Origin: Mucilaginibacter lappiensis
GTDB taxonomy: Bacteria > Bacteroidota > Bacteroidia > Sphingobacteriales > Sphingobacteriaceae
Reading direction: 5' to 3'
NCBI RefSeq assembly: GCF_900155965.1
Contig: NZ_FTMG01000013.1
Location: 62,001 to 126,000, forward strand
Length of the DNA stretch: 64,000 nt
In this document: positions 8,969-18,936 of the stretch, piece by piece
Layout of the letters: every line of letters begins with the position of its first letter
Numbering within the stretch: the first letter of the stretch is position 1
Program-made: the position numbers and the translations under genes
Notes under the pieces: model-generated
What the model saw: only the letters and a program-made list of their open reading frames with translations
What the model was told of the DNA's origin: nothing
The model's database searches: none

Positions 8969-9460
8969 CTATAATTTCACTTCTTTTAATAGTTGGCTCA
9001 CCAGTTCGTCTTGTTTCTGGTGATCTTCAAATTGCTTGCGTAATACTTTTTCGGCAATTTGTAATGACAAGGTAGCTACCTGGTTTTTAACATCAGCCAT
9101 CGCTATTGATTTCTGGTTGTTAATTTCCACACGGGCCAATTCAATCATGCGTGCACCTTCTTTGTGGGCAAGTTCTTTGGCATCAACTATCATTTGCTCT
9201 TTCACTTTGCGGGCATCGCTCAATATGTGATCGCGCTCGGCACGGGCTTGTTTCAGTAACGACTCATTCTCGTTGGTTAAACGGGCCATTTCATCTTTAG
9301 CAGCTTCGGCTTTTGACAATGAATCTTCAATAAAGCGTTCACGATCATTCAGGGCGCCTAAGATAGGTTTCCAGGCAAATTTGCCCAGTAAAAACAGCAG
9401 GATAGCGAAGGATACCGTTGTCCAGACAACCAAACCAAGATTGGGGGTAACTAATTCCAT
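8969..9460 (-). CDS. atpF: ATP synthase Fo subunit b
   Basis: 163 residues. A single N-terminal membrane helix (about residues 8-28, GLVVWTTVSFAILLFLLGKF) is followed by AWKPILGALNDRE and a long charged coiled coil to the C-terminus, exactly the layout of subunit b. Two copies would form the peripheral stalk that holds F1 against rotation. It is preceded by atpE with a hairpin in the 105-bp gap. Confidence 0.97.
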   Translation of the reverse strand: MELVTPNLGLVVWTTVSFAILLFLLGKFAWKPILGALNDRERFIEDSLSKAEAAKDEMARLTNENESLLKQARAERDHILSDARKVKEQMIVDAKELAHKEGARMIELARVEINNQKSIAMADVKNQVATLSLQIAEKVLRKQFEDHQKQDELVSQLLKEVKL

Positions 9461-9512
9461 AATTATGTATAGATATTTACTTTATATGTTATTCTTTTTT
9501 AATCGGAGTAAA

Positions 9513-9543
9513 ACAAGCCCGGAGCCAAGCGCTCCGGGTTGTT
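9513..9543 (-). terminator. GC-rich hairpin between atpE and atpF
   Basis: CCCGGAGC / GCTCCGGG arms with a short loop (9518-9525 and 9531-9538) are followed on the minus strand by TTGTTTT. It lies downstream of atpE and upstream of atpF. As the operon must be read through, it probably acts as a partial terminator or stabilises the abundant atpE message, which would help reach the higher subunit c stoichiometry (inference). Confidence 0.55.
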
Positions 9544-9565
9544 CTTTTCCTCTTTAACTCTAAAA

Positions 9566-9814
9566 TTAGAGTATAGCAACTACCACAGCAAACAAAGCAA
9601 CACCTTCAACAAGGGCTGCAGCGATGATCATGTTAGTTTGAATTTTTGAGGCAGCTTCTGGCTGACGTGCGATACCTTCAACGGCTTTACCACCGATTTG
9701 ACCGATACCAATACCAGCGCCAATAACAGCTAAGCCAGCGCCAATTGCACCAACACTACCTATAACTCCTGTTTTGGTCACAGCTTGTGCAATTGTTCCA
9801 ATCATTCCAATCAT
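9566..9814 (-). CDS. atpE: ATP synthase Fo subunit c
   Basis: 82 residues. Two glycine-rich membrane helices flank the polar loop ARQPEAASKIQ, the family signature. The ion-carrying carboxylate is the Glu of ALVEGVALF in helix 2. The residue after it is Gly rather than the Ser-Thr pair of sodium-type rotors, which favours proton use (inference). The repeated G-x-G-x-G pattern in helix 1 (GAIGAGLAVIGAGIGIGQIG) supports tight helix packing in the c-ring. Confidence 0.98.
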   Translation of the reverse strand: MIGMIGTIAQAVTKTGVIGSVGAIGAGLAVIGAGIGIGQIGGKAVEGIARQPEAASKIQTNMIIAAALVEGVALFAVVVAIL

Positions 9815-9858
9815 TGTTTGATAATTTAACGTGTATATATAATTATAATTAATTCAGA

Positions 9859-10950
9859 TTAATGGTGATGCTCTTCAACAGCCATCCCGATAAACAGGGA
9901 AGTAAGCATCGTAAAAATAAAGGCCTGCAAAAATGCCACAAGCAATTCGATACAATCCATAAACACTACGAATGGTACAGACACTGTTGCCATCCATGCA
10001 GTTTTAAAGATGAATATTAAGGATATTAAGCTTAGTACGATAATGTGACCGGCAGTAATGTTCGCAAACAAACGGATCATTAACGCGAATGGCTTTGACA
10101 GGATACCAATGATCTCCACCGGAACCATGATAGGATACAACCAAAGCGGGATACCTGGTGCAAAAATGTGTTTCCAGTAGTATTTGTTACCACTAAAATT
10201 AACAACGATGAGTACTATTGCCGATAGCACCATGGTTACTGCTATATTACCGGTTAGGTTAAAGCCTCCCGGAAAAAAAGGAACCAGACCCAATAAGTTA
10301 TTGATCAATATAAAAAAGAAGATGGTTAATAACAGCGGCATGTACTTAGCATACTTAACACCTATGTTTGGAATAGCCACATCATCCCTTACAAAAAGAA
10401 TAACCGGCTCAAGCAACGCCTGTAAACCCTTTGGCGCTTTACCAGCGCGTTTTTTATAAGCCGAAGTAATACTAAAAAATACGATCAATAATACGATCAT
10501 TCCCATCCACATACTAATCACATTACGAGTGATGGAGAAATCATATATTTTAGCATCCTTAATAACTTCACCTGCTTCGTTAACTGCCAGTATCTTTTTA
10601 TTTTCCAGTTTATAGCTGTAATGCTCACCTTTGTAAATCGGAGCTTCGTGACCTTCTTCATGATGAAAACCTAATTTCTCTGAAGAAAAAATTTCCAAAC
10701 CTTTATCTGTATACAGAATAATAGGCAACGAAACAAAGTGTTCCTCCATAAATGGTATTGACACAGGCCAGGAGTGCGAATCACCGATGTGTTCAAATAC
10801 TACCTCTTTCGGATCAAATGGTTTTTCGCTTGCTTCCGCAGCCTTTTCTTGTGAAAAAGATAATGTTGGCTTAACACAGAAAAGCAAAAAAAGCGCGGAA
10901 ATCAGTAATGGTTTAAATATTTTTGAGTTCAAAATCGAGCTATTATTCAT
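9859..10950 (-). CDS. atpB: ATP synthase Fo subunit a with N-terminal extension
   Basis: 363 residues, about 90-100 longer than E. coli AtpB. The extra N-terminal ~140 residues begin with a signal-peptide-like stretch (residues ~12-32) and form a probable periplasmic domain containing HIGDSHSWPVSIPFMEEHF. The membrane core starts near residue 145 and includes the essential arginine helix IRLFANITAGHIIVL. It ends in an HHH tail. Such extended a-subunits are frequent in Bacteroidota. It forms the proton half-channels against the c-ring. Confidence 0.96.
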   Translation of the reverse strand: MNNSSILNSKIFKPLLISALFLLFCVKPTLSFSQEKAAEASEKPFDPKEVVFEHIGDSHSWPVSIPFMEEHFVSLPIILYTDKGLEIFSSEKLGFHHEEGHEAPIYKGEHYSYKLENKKILAVNEAGEVIKDAKIYDFSITRNVISMWMGMIVLLIVFFSITSAYKKRAGKAPKGLQALLEPVILFVRDDVAIPNIGVKYAKYMPLLLTIFFFILINNLLGLVPFFPGGFNLTGNIAVTMVLSAIVLIVVNFSGNKYYWKHIFAPGIPLWLYPIMVPVEIIGILSKPFALMIRLFANITAGHIIVLSLISLIFIFKTAWMATVSVPFVVFMDCIELLVAFLQAFIFTMLTSLFIGMAVEEHHH

Positions 10951-10964
10951 CTAGATGAAGTTTT

Positions 10965-11351
10965 CTACCTTATTTTTTGGTTGCGCAAGTTACGTAACAA
11001 ACCATAAATTTCAAAACCCATATTTAAGAAATATATATAAAAAAAATCGGCCACAAAAACATGCCTGTTTACCTTGTTTTTTAAAAGAAAAAACAAGGCG
11101 AAAAACATACAAGCCAACAGCTTAACCGTTGTTGCGGCCAAAAAGGCCTGGGCATACATTTCTTTATTGATTTTGGCTACCATCAGGATAGAAATTACCG
11201 TTAAAAAGGTAAGCCCCGATAGGAAGAAAAACAGCAACCAGAACTTTGGTGTGAGCAGATTGCCGTAACCCATATAAGGAAGCACCAGTGGTGGCGCTGC
11301 AATGATGATGATAAACGACAAATAGGATAATACAGTAGGTAGTAGTTTCAA
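10965..11351 (-). CDS. Small membrane protein of the atp operon (AtpI-like position), probable TTG start
   Basis: 128 residues if started at the TTG at 11349-11351, which overlaps the atpZ stop as TTGA. The resulting protein begins MKLLPTVLSYLSFIIIIAAP, a natural membrane-helix start. A longer reading from an ATG at 11423 would run about 75 bp into atpZ and is less likely. Four hydrophobic segments are visible, and the C-terminus is basic (GLLRNLRNQKIR). It occupies the place of AtpI in other atp operons and may help assemble the c-ring, but sequence alone does not prove this. Confidence 0.6.
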   Translation of the reverse strand: MKLLPTVLSYLSFIIIIAAPPLVLPYMGYGNLLTPKFWLLFFFLSGLTFLTVISILMVAKINKEMYAQAFLAATTVKLLACMFFALFFLLKNKVNRHVFVADFFYIYFLNMGFEIYGLLRNLRNQKIR

Positions 11352-11578
11352 CTTTTTATAGATCTGATAACAATATACAATGCAATAAACACCCCGATAA
11401 GCGATAACACTGCCGTTACCCATTTTACCCGGTGAGCCATAACCTCGTCAATTTTATAGCCTGCAAAAGCAAATATGCCAATAACCGCTATCATCTGAAA
11501 AGCCACACCGCTGAATTTGGCATAAGTGTTTGCCTCTCCAACATTGTCAGATTCGTCCTCCTGTTCATTTTTTGCCAT
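11348..11578 (-). CDS. atpZ: AtpZ/AtpI family F1Fo-associated membrane protein
   Basis: 76 residues from the ATG at 11576-11578 (MAKNEQEDESDN); an upstream in-frame ATG at 11641 would add a 21-residue extension unlike the family. The chain has an acidic cytoplasmic start and the AFQMIAVIGIFAFAGYKIDE segment typical of the AtpZ/AtpI group, followed by a second helix. It is the first gene of the atp operon. The family is linked to ATP synthase assembly or cation handling. Confidence 0.75.
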   Translation of the reverse strand: MAKNEQEDESDNVGEANTYAKFSGVAFQMIAVIGIFAFAGYKIDEVMAHRVKWVTAVLSLIGVFIALYIVIRSIKS

Positions 11579-11800
11579 GCGCAAATTTATGAAAAGCTGT
11601 TGGATAAAGTTCTGAATTCTAAACACTAAATCCGAAATCAAAATAAATCCGGAACAGCGAGGCCCTCTTAAGCACCACCGTTAAAATAAACAATAACGAA
11701 AAATCGAACATCCGAAACCCAAAATCGTATAATATCTTTAGTATTTTAGCAATGCTTTTAAAACCAATAGCTTATTTTGAGGCAACTACCTATATCTTCC

Positions 11801-14746
11801 ATGTACAAAAACAGTAATTTTTTACTGTTTGCCCTTATCATTATTATCGCGGGTTGCTCGCTCGAAAAGCAAAGCGGCCTTAACCGATCCATGCAAAACC
11901 TTACCGCGCATTACAATATCCTGTTCAACGCTAACGAATTGCTGCGGCGCAAGCAGGAAAGTTATGCTGCATCGTTCCCTGATGCTTATACCGAATTATT
12001 AAATGTTTACCCCGATACTACCAGCCAGAGCGGTTCGCCAGATAGAGATATGGAGCTGGCCATTACCAAGGCTAATACTATTATTAACATCAAAGAGCAA
12101 AGCCATTATATTGGTGATGCCTACCTGGTTTTGGGCAAGGCCCGCTTTTTGGAGGGCAGTTACTTTGATGCTGTAGAGTATTTTAGTTATGTGATACGTT
12201 CATTCGGGAATAATTTCCCACTGGCGCAAGAGGCCATGGTTTGGAAAGGGCGCTCCCTTTTATACCTGAACAATTTGCCGCAAGCCAAGCTCACTATTGA
12301 TTCGGCGGTGCAAAACATCAACCCAAAAAAACCGGGCAAAAGTTTCACTGCCGATGTGTATGCCACCCGCATGCAATACAACATCAACACACAAAATTAT
12401 GCCGAGGCCGAAGGTGATGCCAAACAAGCTATACAATTCTGTTCGGTAAGCCGGCTGAAGCTGCGCTGGATCTTTATTTTAGCCCAACTGCAGGAGCTTA
12501 ACCTAAAACCGGCTGATGCTTATGATAGTTATACCCGCATTGTACAAAGTAACGCCTCGTTCGAGATGGCCTTTAACGCCAATTTAAACCGCATCCGGAT
12601 ACAGGATAACCGCAACGGCATTAAGCTAAGTAAGATCGATCAGCTGCGTAAACTATTGAAGAATCACGACAATATTGATTTCTTCGACCAGGTATACTAC
12701 CACATTGGGCAACAGTATTATTCCACCGGCGATATTGATAACGCCATCAAAAATTACAAATTATCGATACGGCATAGTACCAAAAATCAAAATCAACGCG
12801 GGGTATCGTACCTGCGCATTGCCGATATCGATTTCAAGAATAAAGCCAATTACGAAGGCGCTAAATTATATTACGATAGTACCCTCACCTACCTGTCACC
12901 CAGTTACCCGGGCTATCAGCTTATTGTTAAAAAGAGCAATAACCTGCAATTATTAACCGGCCTGCTGCAAACCATAGCCCGAGAGGACACCTTACAAATG
13001 CTCGCCGCGCTTGACGAAAAAACGCGCGCGGCACATATTGATGCCATGGTTGCCCGTAAAGCAGCCCAGGACAAAGCCGCGGCGGCAGAGGCTGCAGCTG
13101 CAGCGGCCAGCAATAACAACGGCGACCCTTTTAGTAACAGCTTTACCTTAAATAATCCCGACGCACAGCAAAACGGCCAAAACCGTCAAAACGGGCAAAA
13201 TGGCCAAAACGTAGTAAGCTCATTCTATTTTTATAATAATAATGCGGTAAGTCAGGGTTACACAGCATTTAAACGCCAATGGGGAAACCGGAAACTGGAA
13301 GACAACTGGCGCCGCAGCAAACGCTCAAACACCGGTTTACCTGTAAGCGCAGCACCTTCGGGACCGAATACCACCACAGATAAACTGGCTGGCGTGACCG
13401 GTAAAGCGGCAGATTCGCTAAGAAGTGTCATTTATAAACAGGATCTCATTCACGACCTACCCCTTACTGCCGCCCTGCTTAGCCAGTCCAATATCCGTAT
13501 CTACAATGCCTACCTCGATCTGGGCAACCTATACCGCGATGTGCTGGAAGATAAAAAAGAGGCTATAGCTGCCTTCGAAAAAATGCTTGCCCGTTTTCCG
13601 GATAACCCGGATAAGCCGGCTATATATTATAATCTATATCGTTTGTATACGGATATTGATGCCTCCAAGTCTGACATGTATAAAAACCGTATCCTGAAAG
13701 AATACCCACAAACTGCATTCGCCAAAATAATTCTTGATCCGGAATACAGCAGAAAACTGAATGATGCCAACGCCGGCTTTAATGTATTCTATAACCAGGT
13801 ATATGACCTGTATGAACAAAAACAATACACGCAGGTGATTAGCAGTGCAGATGATCTGTTAAAAAGATACCCGGATAACCGCTTCGCCGCGCAACTATTT
13901 TATTTAAAAGCCATAGCTGCGGGGCATCAGGAAAAACTGCCGCCATTTATGGCTGATATGCAGGAGATTATTGAAAAATACCCTGATGATGTATTAATAA
14001 CCCCACTGGCTCAGCAGCACCTGGCTTATATTAATGCCAACATGGCCGAAGTTGCTAATCGTCCGGTGGTGCTTAATAACGAAGATCCTAACGAGATTCC
14101 GTTCACGCCTCCTGTGGCCTATCAAAAACAAACAGAATACCGGAAAACTTATATTCCATCGCCGCAGGCACCAGAGTACCGTCATCCGGTGAGCGCACCT
14201 TTAAACGGATTGGCTTCGGCAACCACAAAAATCAATACCCAGCTAAACGCACCACAGGGTAAACTAAGTGCCAATCACATACAACAACCGGCATATGTGC
14301 TGCAGCAAGCTAACCAGGCCAACCCGGATAGCGTTACCACAACGGTTGCGCCACCCGTTATTGTAGCACAAAACATAGCCTCCATATTTTCAAAGCGCGA
14401 TAGTACCCATTTCTATTTTGCTATAAATGTTACTTCGGGTACAACTAACCTGGCATCTTCACGTTTTGGAATAGGACAATTTAACCGTATCCGCTTTTTT
14501 GGCTATGGCTTTAAACACGAGCTGGTAAATGCAGGACCCGACAACCAGATCATTTACATCGGTCGCTTTTTTAGTTTGAGTGATGCCCGCAAGTATGCTA
14601 AGAGCATTATCCCGGTATTACCCGATATTATGAAGGTGCCTAAGGATAAATACAGTTTTTTTATCATTACCAAGGAAAATCTGGATAAATTAGCCGATCA
14701 AAAAACGGTGGATAGTTATATGGACTATTACCAGAAAAATTATTGA
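11801..14746 (+). CDS. sprE: SprE/PorW-like TPR lipoprotein of the type IX secretion system
   Basis: 981 residues from ATG 11801 (MYKNSNFLLF); an upstream TTG is in frame but leaves the signal peptide displaced. The lipobox IIAGCS marks a lipoprotein. The mature start NRSMQNLTAHYNILFNANEL is the conserved opening of SprE/PorW proteins. TPR-like repeats are visible in residues ~100-270, 310-380 and 580-740. A low-complexity A-rich and N/Q/G-rich linker lies near residues 425-480. PorW-type lipoproteins link the PorKN ring to the translocon. The gldKLMN block 4 kb away supports the call. It ends 1 bp before the PBP1A gene. Confidence 0.8.
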   Translation: MYKNSNFLLFALIIIIAGCSLEKQSGLNRSMQNLTAHYNILFNANELLRRKQESYAASFPDAYTELLNVYPDTTSQSGSPDRDMELAITKANTIINIKEQSHYIGDAYLVLGKARFLEGSYFDAVEYFSYVIRSFGNNFPLAQEAMVWKGRSLLYLNNLPQAKLTIDSAVQNINPKKPGKSFTADVYATRMQYNINTQNYAEAEGDAKQAIQFCSVSRLKLRWIFILAQLQELNLKPADAYDSYTRIVQSNASFEMAFNANLNRIRIQDNRNGIKLSKIDQLRKLLKNHDNIDFFDQVYYHIGQQYYSTGDIDNAIKNYKLSIRHSTKNQNQRGVSYLRIADIDFKNKANYEGAKLYYDSTLTYLSPSYPGYQLIVKKSNNLQLLTGLLQTIAREDTLQMLAALDEKTRAAHIDAMVARKAAQDKAAAAEAAAAAASNNNGDPFSNSFTLNNPDAQQNGQNRQNGQNGQNVVSSFYFYNNNAVSQGYTAFKRQWGNRKLEDNWRRSKRSNTGLPVSAAPSGPNTTTDKLAGVTGKAADSLRSVIYKQDLIHDLPLTAALLSQSNIRIYNAYLDLGNLYRDVLEDKKEAIAAFEKMLARFPDNPDKPAIYYNLYRLYTDIDASKSDMYKNRILKEYPQTAFAKIILDPEYSRKLNDANAGFNVFYNQVYDLYEQKQYTQVISSADDLLKRYPDNRFAAQLFYLKAIAAGHQEKLPPFMADMQEIIEKYPDDVLITPLAQQHLAYINANMAEVANRPVVLNNEDPNEIPFTPPVAYQKQTEYRKTYIPSPQAPEYRHPVSAPLNGLASATTKINTQLNAPQGKLSANHIQQPAYVLQQANQANPDSVTTTVAPPVIVAQNIASIFSKRDSTHFYFAINVTSGTTNLASSRFGIGQFNRIRFFGYGFKHELVNAGPDNQIIYIGRFFSLSDARKYAKSIIPVLPDIMKVPKDKYSFFIITKENLDKLADQKTVDSYMDYYQKNY

Positions 14747-14747
14747 A

Positions 14748-16997
14748 ATGAGAACTACTAAGCCCAAGCTTACGCAACAGGATATAAGACGATATAATTG
14801 GTACATATGGCGCACCGTAATTGCAGGGTTCGTTTTTGTAGGATTGATGATAGCGCTAACCATTTTTGATATCTTCGGTCAGCTGCCCTCTTTCCGTGAT
14901 CTGGAAAACCCCAAAAGCAACCAGGCATCCGAAGTATTATCGGCCGATAAAAAGGTATTAGGTACCTATTATATACAGAACCGCTCCAACGTAACTTATG
15001 CAGGACTATCGCCTAATGTAATTAACGCGCTGGTGGCAACCGAGGATAAACGTTTTTATGATCACTCAGGTATTGATTTTGGTCGCAGCTTTACCATCTT
15101 TCTGCATTTACTAATCGGCCAGAAACAGGGCGGCAGTACTATTACGCAGCAACTGGCACTCAACCTGTTCTCAGAAAGAGCAGCCAATCCATTCAAACGT
15201 GTTATTCAAAAAATGCAGGAATGGGTAACCGCCGTTAAGCTCGAACGCCATTATACCAAACAGGAAATCCTGACCATGTACCTTAACACGGTTGATTTTG
15301 GCGCATACAATACTTATGGTATTAAATCGGCAGCACGTACTTACTTTAATACTACTCCCGATAAATTAACACCAGATCAGGCTGCGTTACTGGTAGGTAT
15401 GGTGAATGGCCCTGGTATATACTCGCCTACCCGCCACCCCGATAATGCCCTTAAACGCCGTAACCTGGTACTTAACCGTATGGAAGAGCAAGGCTACCTG
15501 AGCGCAGGCCAACTTGATGAGTACAAACAAAAACCAATAGGGCTCGATTTTCACCCTAACAACCATTTTGACGGGCCGGCACCTTATTTCAGATCGGTAC
15601 TTAAAAAAGAGTTGCAAAAACTATTTAAGGAGCAAAACATCAACCGCTCAGACGGTACACCTTATGATCTTGACCGCGATGGCCTGAAAATTTATACTAC
15701 TATTGATGCCACTATGCAGCAATATGCCGAGGAAGCCCAGCAACAATACATGCGCGACCTGCAGGTACAGTTTAATGATCACTGGCGCGGTAAAAATCTG
15801 TCCAAAAGCATCCACAATTATAAATTGCTGATACAACAGGGCATGCTCAGATCAGACAGGTATAAGCAGTTGAAAGCTCAGGGTATGACCGACGAGGACA
15901 TCACCACTAACTTTAACACCCCTGACAAGCTAAACTTGTTTACCTGGCATGGCGACATCGACACGTTGATGAAACCTATTGACTCCATTGTGTATTGTAA
16001 AATGCTGCTCCGTAACGCGTTGATGAGCATGGACCCAACCACCGGCTATGTTAAAGCCTGGGTAGGCGGCACCAACTTTGAGCATTTTAAATATGACCAG
16101 GTAAAAAACGGCACGCGCCAGGTTGGTTCGACAGCCAAACCGTTTACTTATGCGGTAGCTATTGATAATGGTTACTCGCCTTGCATGAAGATCAATAACG
16201 TACCTGATACTATCAGGGGATATGGTAGCGGTCCGTGGTGCCCGCGTTCATCTCCATCTGAAACTATACCAGGCTTTATTACCCTGCGCCAGGCTTTGGC
16301 ACACTCTCAAAACTGGGTAACCGCGCATGTTATGGGCGAGGTTAAACCCGAGCCTGTTGTGGAGCTGATCAAAAAGATGGGAATCACCAGCGCGGTGCCG
16401 CCCTATCCTTCCATTTGCCTGGGTACATTTGATGCCTCGGTGTTTGAAATGACAGCGGCGTACTCGGTATTTGCTAACCACGGTTTGTGGACAGAACCTA
16501 CCTATATTTTACGTATTGAAGATAAAAATGGAAACGTTTTATATACCCATACCCCAAAAGTAGTGCAAGCCATGAACCCGCAAACCGCCTATGTGATGAC
16601 ATACATGCTTAAAGGTGTAATTCAGGATGGTACCGGCTCCAGGTTACAATATAAATATGGCCTTAGCAACCCAATAGGGGGTAAAACCGGTACTACTCAA
16701 AATAACTCTGATGGCTGGTTTATCGGTATCACACCTCAATTAGTTACCGGTTTATGGACAGGTTGTGAAGATCGTGACATTGCATTCCAGTCGACGCGCT
16801 TGGGTGAAGGTGCCAACAGCGCCCTGCCTATATTTGCGTTTTACATGAAAAAGGTATATGCCAACGCTGCGTTAGGCATCAAGAAGAATGTTGATTTTGA
16901 TGCACCCAAAAACGGCGTAAGCATAGTGATGGATTGCAACCAATACAACCAGCAGCAACAAGGCACAACCGAAGTTGATAAAAAGCTAGGGTTTTAA
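14748..16997 (+). CDS. Class A penicillin-binding protein 1A
   Basis: 749 residues. One membrane helix spans residues ~17-38. The GT51 glycosyltransferase domain includes TEDKRFYDHSGIDFGR and GGSTITQQLALNLF. The transpeptidase domain has SxxK (GSTAKPF, Ser461), SxN (SQNWVTAH) and KTG (GKTGTTQNNSDGW, Lys646). All catalytic motifs are intact. It polymerises and crosslinks peptidoglycan at the inner membrane. Translational coupling with sprE is likely. An LpoB-type activator gene is present at 60.7 kb. Confidence 0.95.
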   Translation: MRTTKPKLTQQDIRRYNWYIWRTVIAGFVFVGLMIALTIFDIFGQLPSFRDLENPKSNQASEVLSADKKVLGTYYIQNRSNVTYAGLSPNVINALVATEDKRFYDHSGIDFGRSFTIFLHLLIGQKQGGSTITQQLALNLFSERAANPFKRVIQKMQEWVTAVKLERHYTKQEILTMYLNTVDFGAYNTYGIKSAARTYFNTTPDKLTPDQAALLVGMVNGPGIYSPTRHPDNALKRRNLVLNRMEEQGYLSAGQLDEYKQKPIGLDFHPNNHFDGPAPYFRSVLKKELQKLFKEQNINRSDGTPYDLDRDGLKIYTTIDATMQQYAEEAQQQYMRDLQVQFNDHWRGKNLSKSIHNYKLLIQQGMLRSDRYKQLKAQGMTDEDITTNFNTPDKLNLFTWHGDIDTLMKPIDSIVYCKMLLRNALMSMDPTTGYVKAWVGGTNFEHFKYDQVKNGTRQVGSTAKPFTYAVAIDNGYSPCMKINNVPDTIRGYGSGPWCPRSSPSETIPGFITLRQALAHSQNWVTAHVMGEVKPEPVVELIKKMGITSAVPPYPSICLGTFDASVFEMTAAYSVFANHGLWTEPTYILRIEDKNGNVLYTHTPKVVQAMNPQTAYVMTYMLKGVIQDGTGSRLQYKYGLSNPIGGKTGTTQNNSDGWFIGITPQLVTGLWTGCEDRDIAFQSTRLGEGANSALPIFAFYMKKVYANAALGIKKNVDFDAPKNGVSIVMDCNQYNQQQQGTTEVDKKLGF

Positions 16998-16999
16998 TA

Positions 17000-17086
17000 A
17001 CGTTGTAAGTTTGACGCTATACGTTTTACGTTGATTAGCATTGATCAATAGGTTTTATTTAATGTAAAACCTATTACATACAACGT
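17000..17086. repeat. Nested inverted repeat between PBP1A and uvrC
   Basis: An outer pair CGTTGTA / TACAACG (17000-17006 and 17080-17086) encloses an inner hairpin AGGTTTTA / TAAAACCT (about 17050-17071). The words ACGTT and TTACGTTG recur within it. It lies in a same-strand spacer and could be a weak terminator or a processed leader of uvrC. Confidence 0.4.
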
Positions 17087-17113
17087 AATACCTAACAAAC
17101 GAAAAAGTAAACC

Positions 17114-18934
17114 GTGGAGAAGTTTGATTACAGGGCGGCATTAAAAAATATACCTCACAAACCCGGTGTTTACCAATACTGGGATAGTGAGCAGGAACTG
17201 ATATATATTGGTAAAGCTAAAGACCTGCGCAACCGTGTGGGCTCCTACTTTAACCAGGATGTACATGTAAATGCCAAAACCCGGGTTTTGGTATCCAAGA
17301 TACGCAACATCACTTTTACCATTGTTGATACGGAGGTGGACGCCTGGCTGCTGGAGAACAGCATGATCAAAAAGCATCAGCCCCGTTATAACGTGATGCT
17401 CAAGGATGATAAAACCTATCCCTGGATCATCATCAAGAACGAGGATTATCCCCGCATTTTCTGGACCAGGCGCATCATTAAAGATGGTTCAAAATACCTG
17501 GGACCTTATGCTTCGGTGAGTATGATGCACAATATTTTGGGGCTTATTAAAGAAACCTACCCCCTGCGCACCTGCAACCTGCAGCTCACCCGCCAAAACA
17601 TTGACAAAGGCAAATTTAAGGTTTGCCTCGAGTATCAACTGGGCAACTGTAAGGGGCCTTGCCAAAACTACCAGACCGAGGATGACTATGACAACAGCAT
17701 TGAGGAGATCAAAGATATCCTCAATGGCAAGATAGGAGCCGTATTACGTCGGCTTAAAGGTGAAATGGAAACCGCCGTTGCTGAGTATAATTACGAGCTT
17801 GCACATCGCTTAAAACGAAAGTTTGAATTGTTGGAAAATTACCAAAGCAAATCAACCGTTGTAAATTCATCCATAACGGATGTAGATGTTTTCAGCATAG
17901 CGTCGGAAGATAAAATAGCCTTTGTTAACTTTTTAAAAGTGATGAACGGCACTATTATTCAAACGCAAACTATCGAATTGAAGAAGCGCCTGGATGAGAG
18001 CGATGAGGAACTGCTTACCCTGGCCATATCTGAATTCCGGAGCCGCTATAACAGCGACTCCAAAGAGATCATTGTGCCTTTTGGTATCGACCTCGAGGAT
18101 CACCCCGGTATTAAGTTCACAGTGCCCAAACTGGGCGAAAAGAAAAAGCTGCTCGACCTTTCGCAAAAGAATGTCCTATTCTTCAAAAAAGAAAAGATAG
18201 ACCAATACGAAAAACTGAATCCTGAGATCCGTACCGAACGTTTGCTTACGCAGATGATGAAGGACCTTCGGATGAACCAGCTGCCCCGTCATATTGAGTG
18301 TTTTGATAACTCCAACTTCCAGGGTAAATACCCGGTATCGGCTATTGTTGTATTTAAAGATGGTAAGCCATCTAAGAAAGATTACCGGCACTTCCATGTA
18401 AAAACCGTAGAGGGACCCAATGACTTTGCCACCATGGAAGAAGCCGTACACCGCCGCTACCGCCGCATGCTGGATGAAGGGACTGAACTGCCACAACTCA
18501 TTATTATTGATGGTGGCAAGGGGCAGCTATCATCAGCCATGCACAGCTTAAAGCTACTGGGTATTGATAAACAGGTAACGGTAATAGGTATAGCCAAGCG
18601 ACTGGAAGAGCTATATTATCCCAATGATCAGTATCCAATGTACCTGGATAAAAAATCAGAAACATTAAAGGTAATTCAACACCTGCGCGATGAAGCACAC
18701 CGCTTTGGTATCACCTTTCACCGGAAGATACGCGATAAAGGCACCCTGGCCACCGAACTGGAACTGATAGAAGGTATAGGTAAAACCACCGCCGAAAAGC
18801 TGTTAAAATACTTCAAATCTGTAAAAAAGATCCGCGAGGCCAGTGAAGAAATGTTGCTGGAAGTGGTAAACCTGAAACAAGCAAAAGCTATTTTAGGATA
18901 CTTTGGCAAAGAGGAAGAGGCCAGTCAAAATTAA
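17114..18934 (+). CDS. uvrC: Excinuclease ABC subunit C
   Basis: 606 residues with a GTG start (GTGGAGAAGTTTGAT); no in-frame ATG fits the conserved N-terminus. The GIY-YIG nuclease domain covers residues ~14-90 (GVYQYWDSEQELIYIGKAKD). A UVR/coiled-coil UvrB-binding region lies at ~195-235. The RNase H-like second nuclease domain contains IECFDNSNFQGKYPVSAIVV and IIDGGKGQLSSA. Helix-hairpin-helix motifs close the protein (LELIEGIGKTTAEKLLKYF). It makes both incisions in nucleotide excision repair. REP and terminator hairpins follow. Confidence 0.97.
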   Translation: MEKFDYRAALKNIPHKPGVYQYWDSEQELIYIGKAKDLRNRVGSYFNQDVHVNAKTRVLVSKIRNITFTIVDTEVDAWLLENSMIKKHQPRYNVMLKDDKTYPWIIIKNEDYPRIFWTRRIIKDGSKYLGPYASVSMMHNILGLIKETYPLRTCNLQLTRQNIDKGKFKVCLEYQLGNCKGPCQNYQTEDDYDNSIEEIKDILNGKIGAVLRRLKGEMETAVAEYNYELAHRLKRKFELLENYQSKSTVVNSSITDVDVFSIASEDKIAFVNFLKVMNGTIIQTQTIELKKRLDESDEELLTLAISEFRSRYNSDSKEIIVPFGIDLEDHPGIKFTVPKLGEKKKLLDLSQKNVLFFKKEKIDQYEKLNPEIRTERLLTQMMKDLRMNQLPRHIECFDNSNFQGKYPVSAIVVFKDGKPSKKDYRHFHVKTVEGPNDFATMEEAVHRRYRRMLDEGTELPQLIIIDGGKGQLSSAMHSLKLLGIDKQVTVIGIAKRLEELYYPNDQYPMYLDKKSETLKVIQHLRDEAHRFGITFHRKIRDKGTLATELELIEGIGKTTAEKLLKYFKSVKKIREASEEMLLEVVNLKQAKAILGYFGKEEEASQN

Positions 18935-18936
18935 AA

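Noticed and set aside
5638..9814. Long frames opposite the atp genes (for example 7629-8021 plus strand)
   Set aside because: They are antisense shadows of highly conserved atp genes.
9566..9814. Sodium-type c-ring
   Set aside because: The residues around the carrier Glu (VEGVA) lack the Ser-Thr pair of sodium-binding c subunits.
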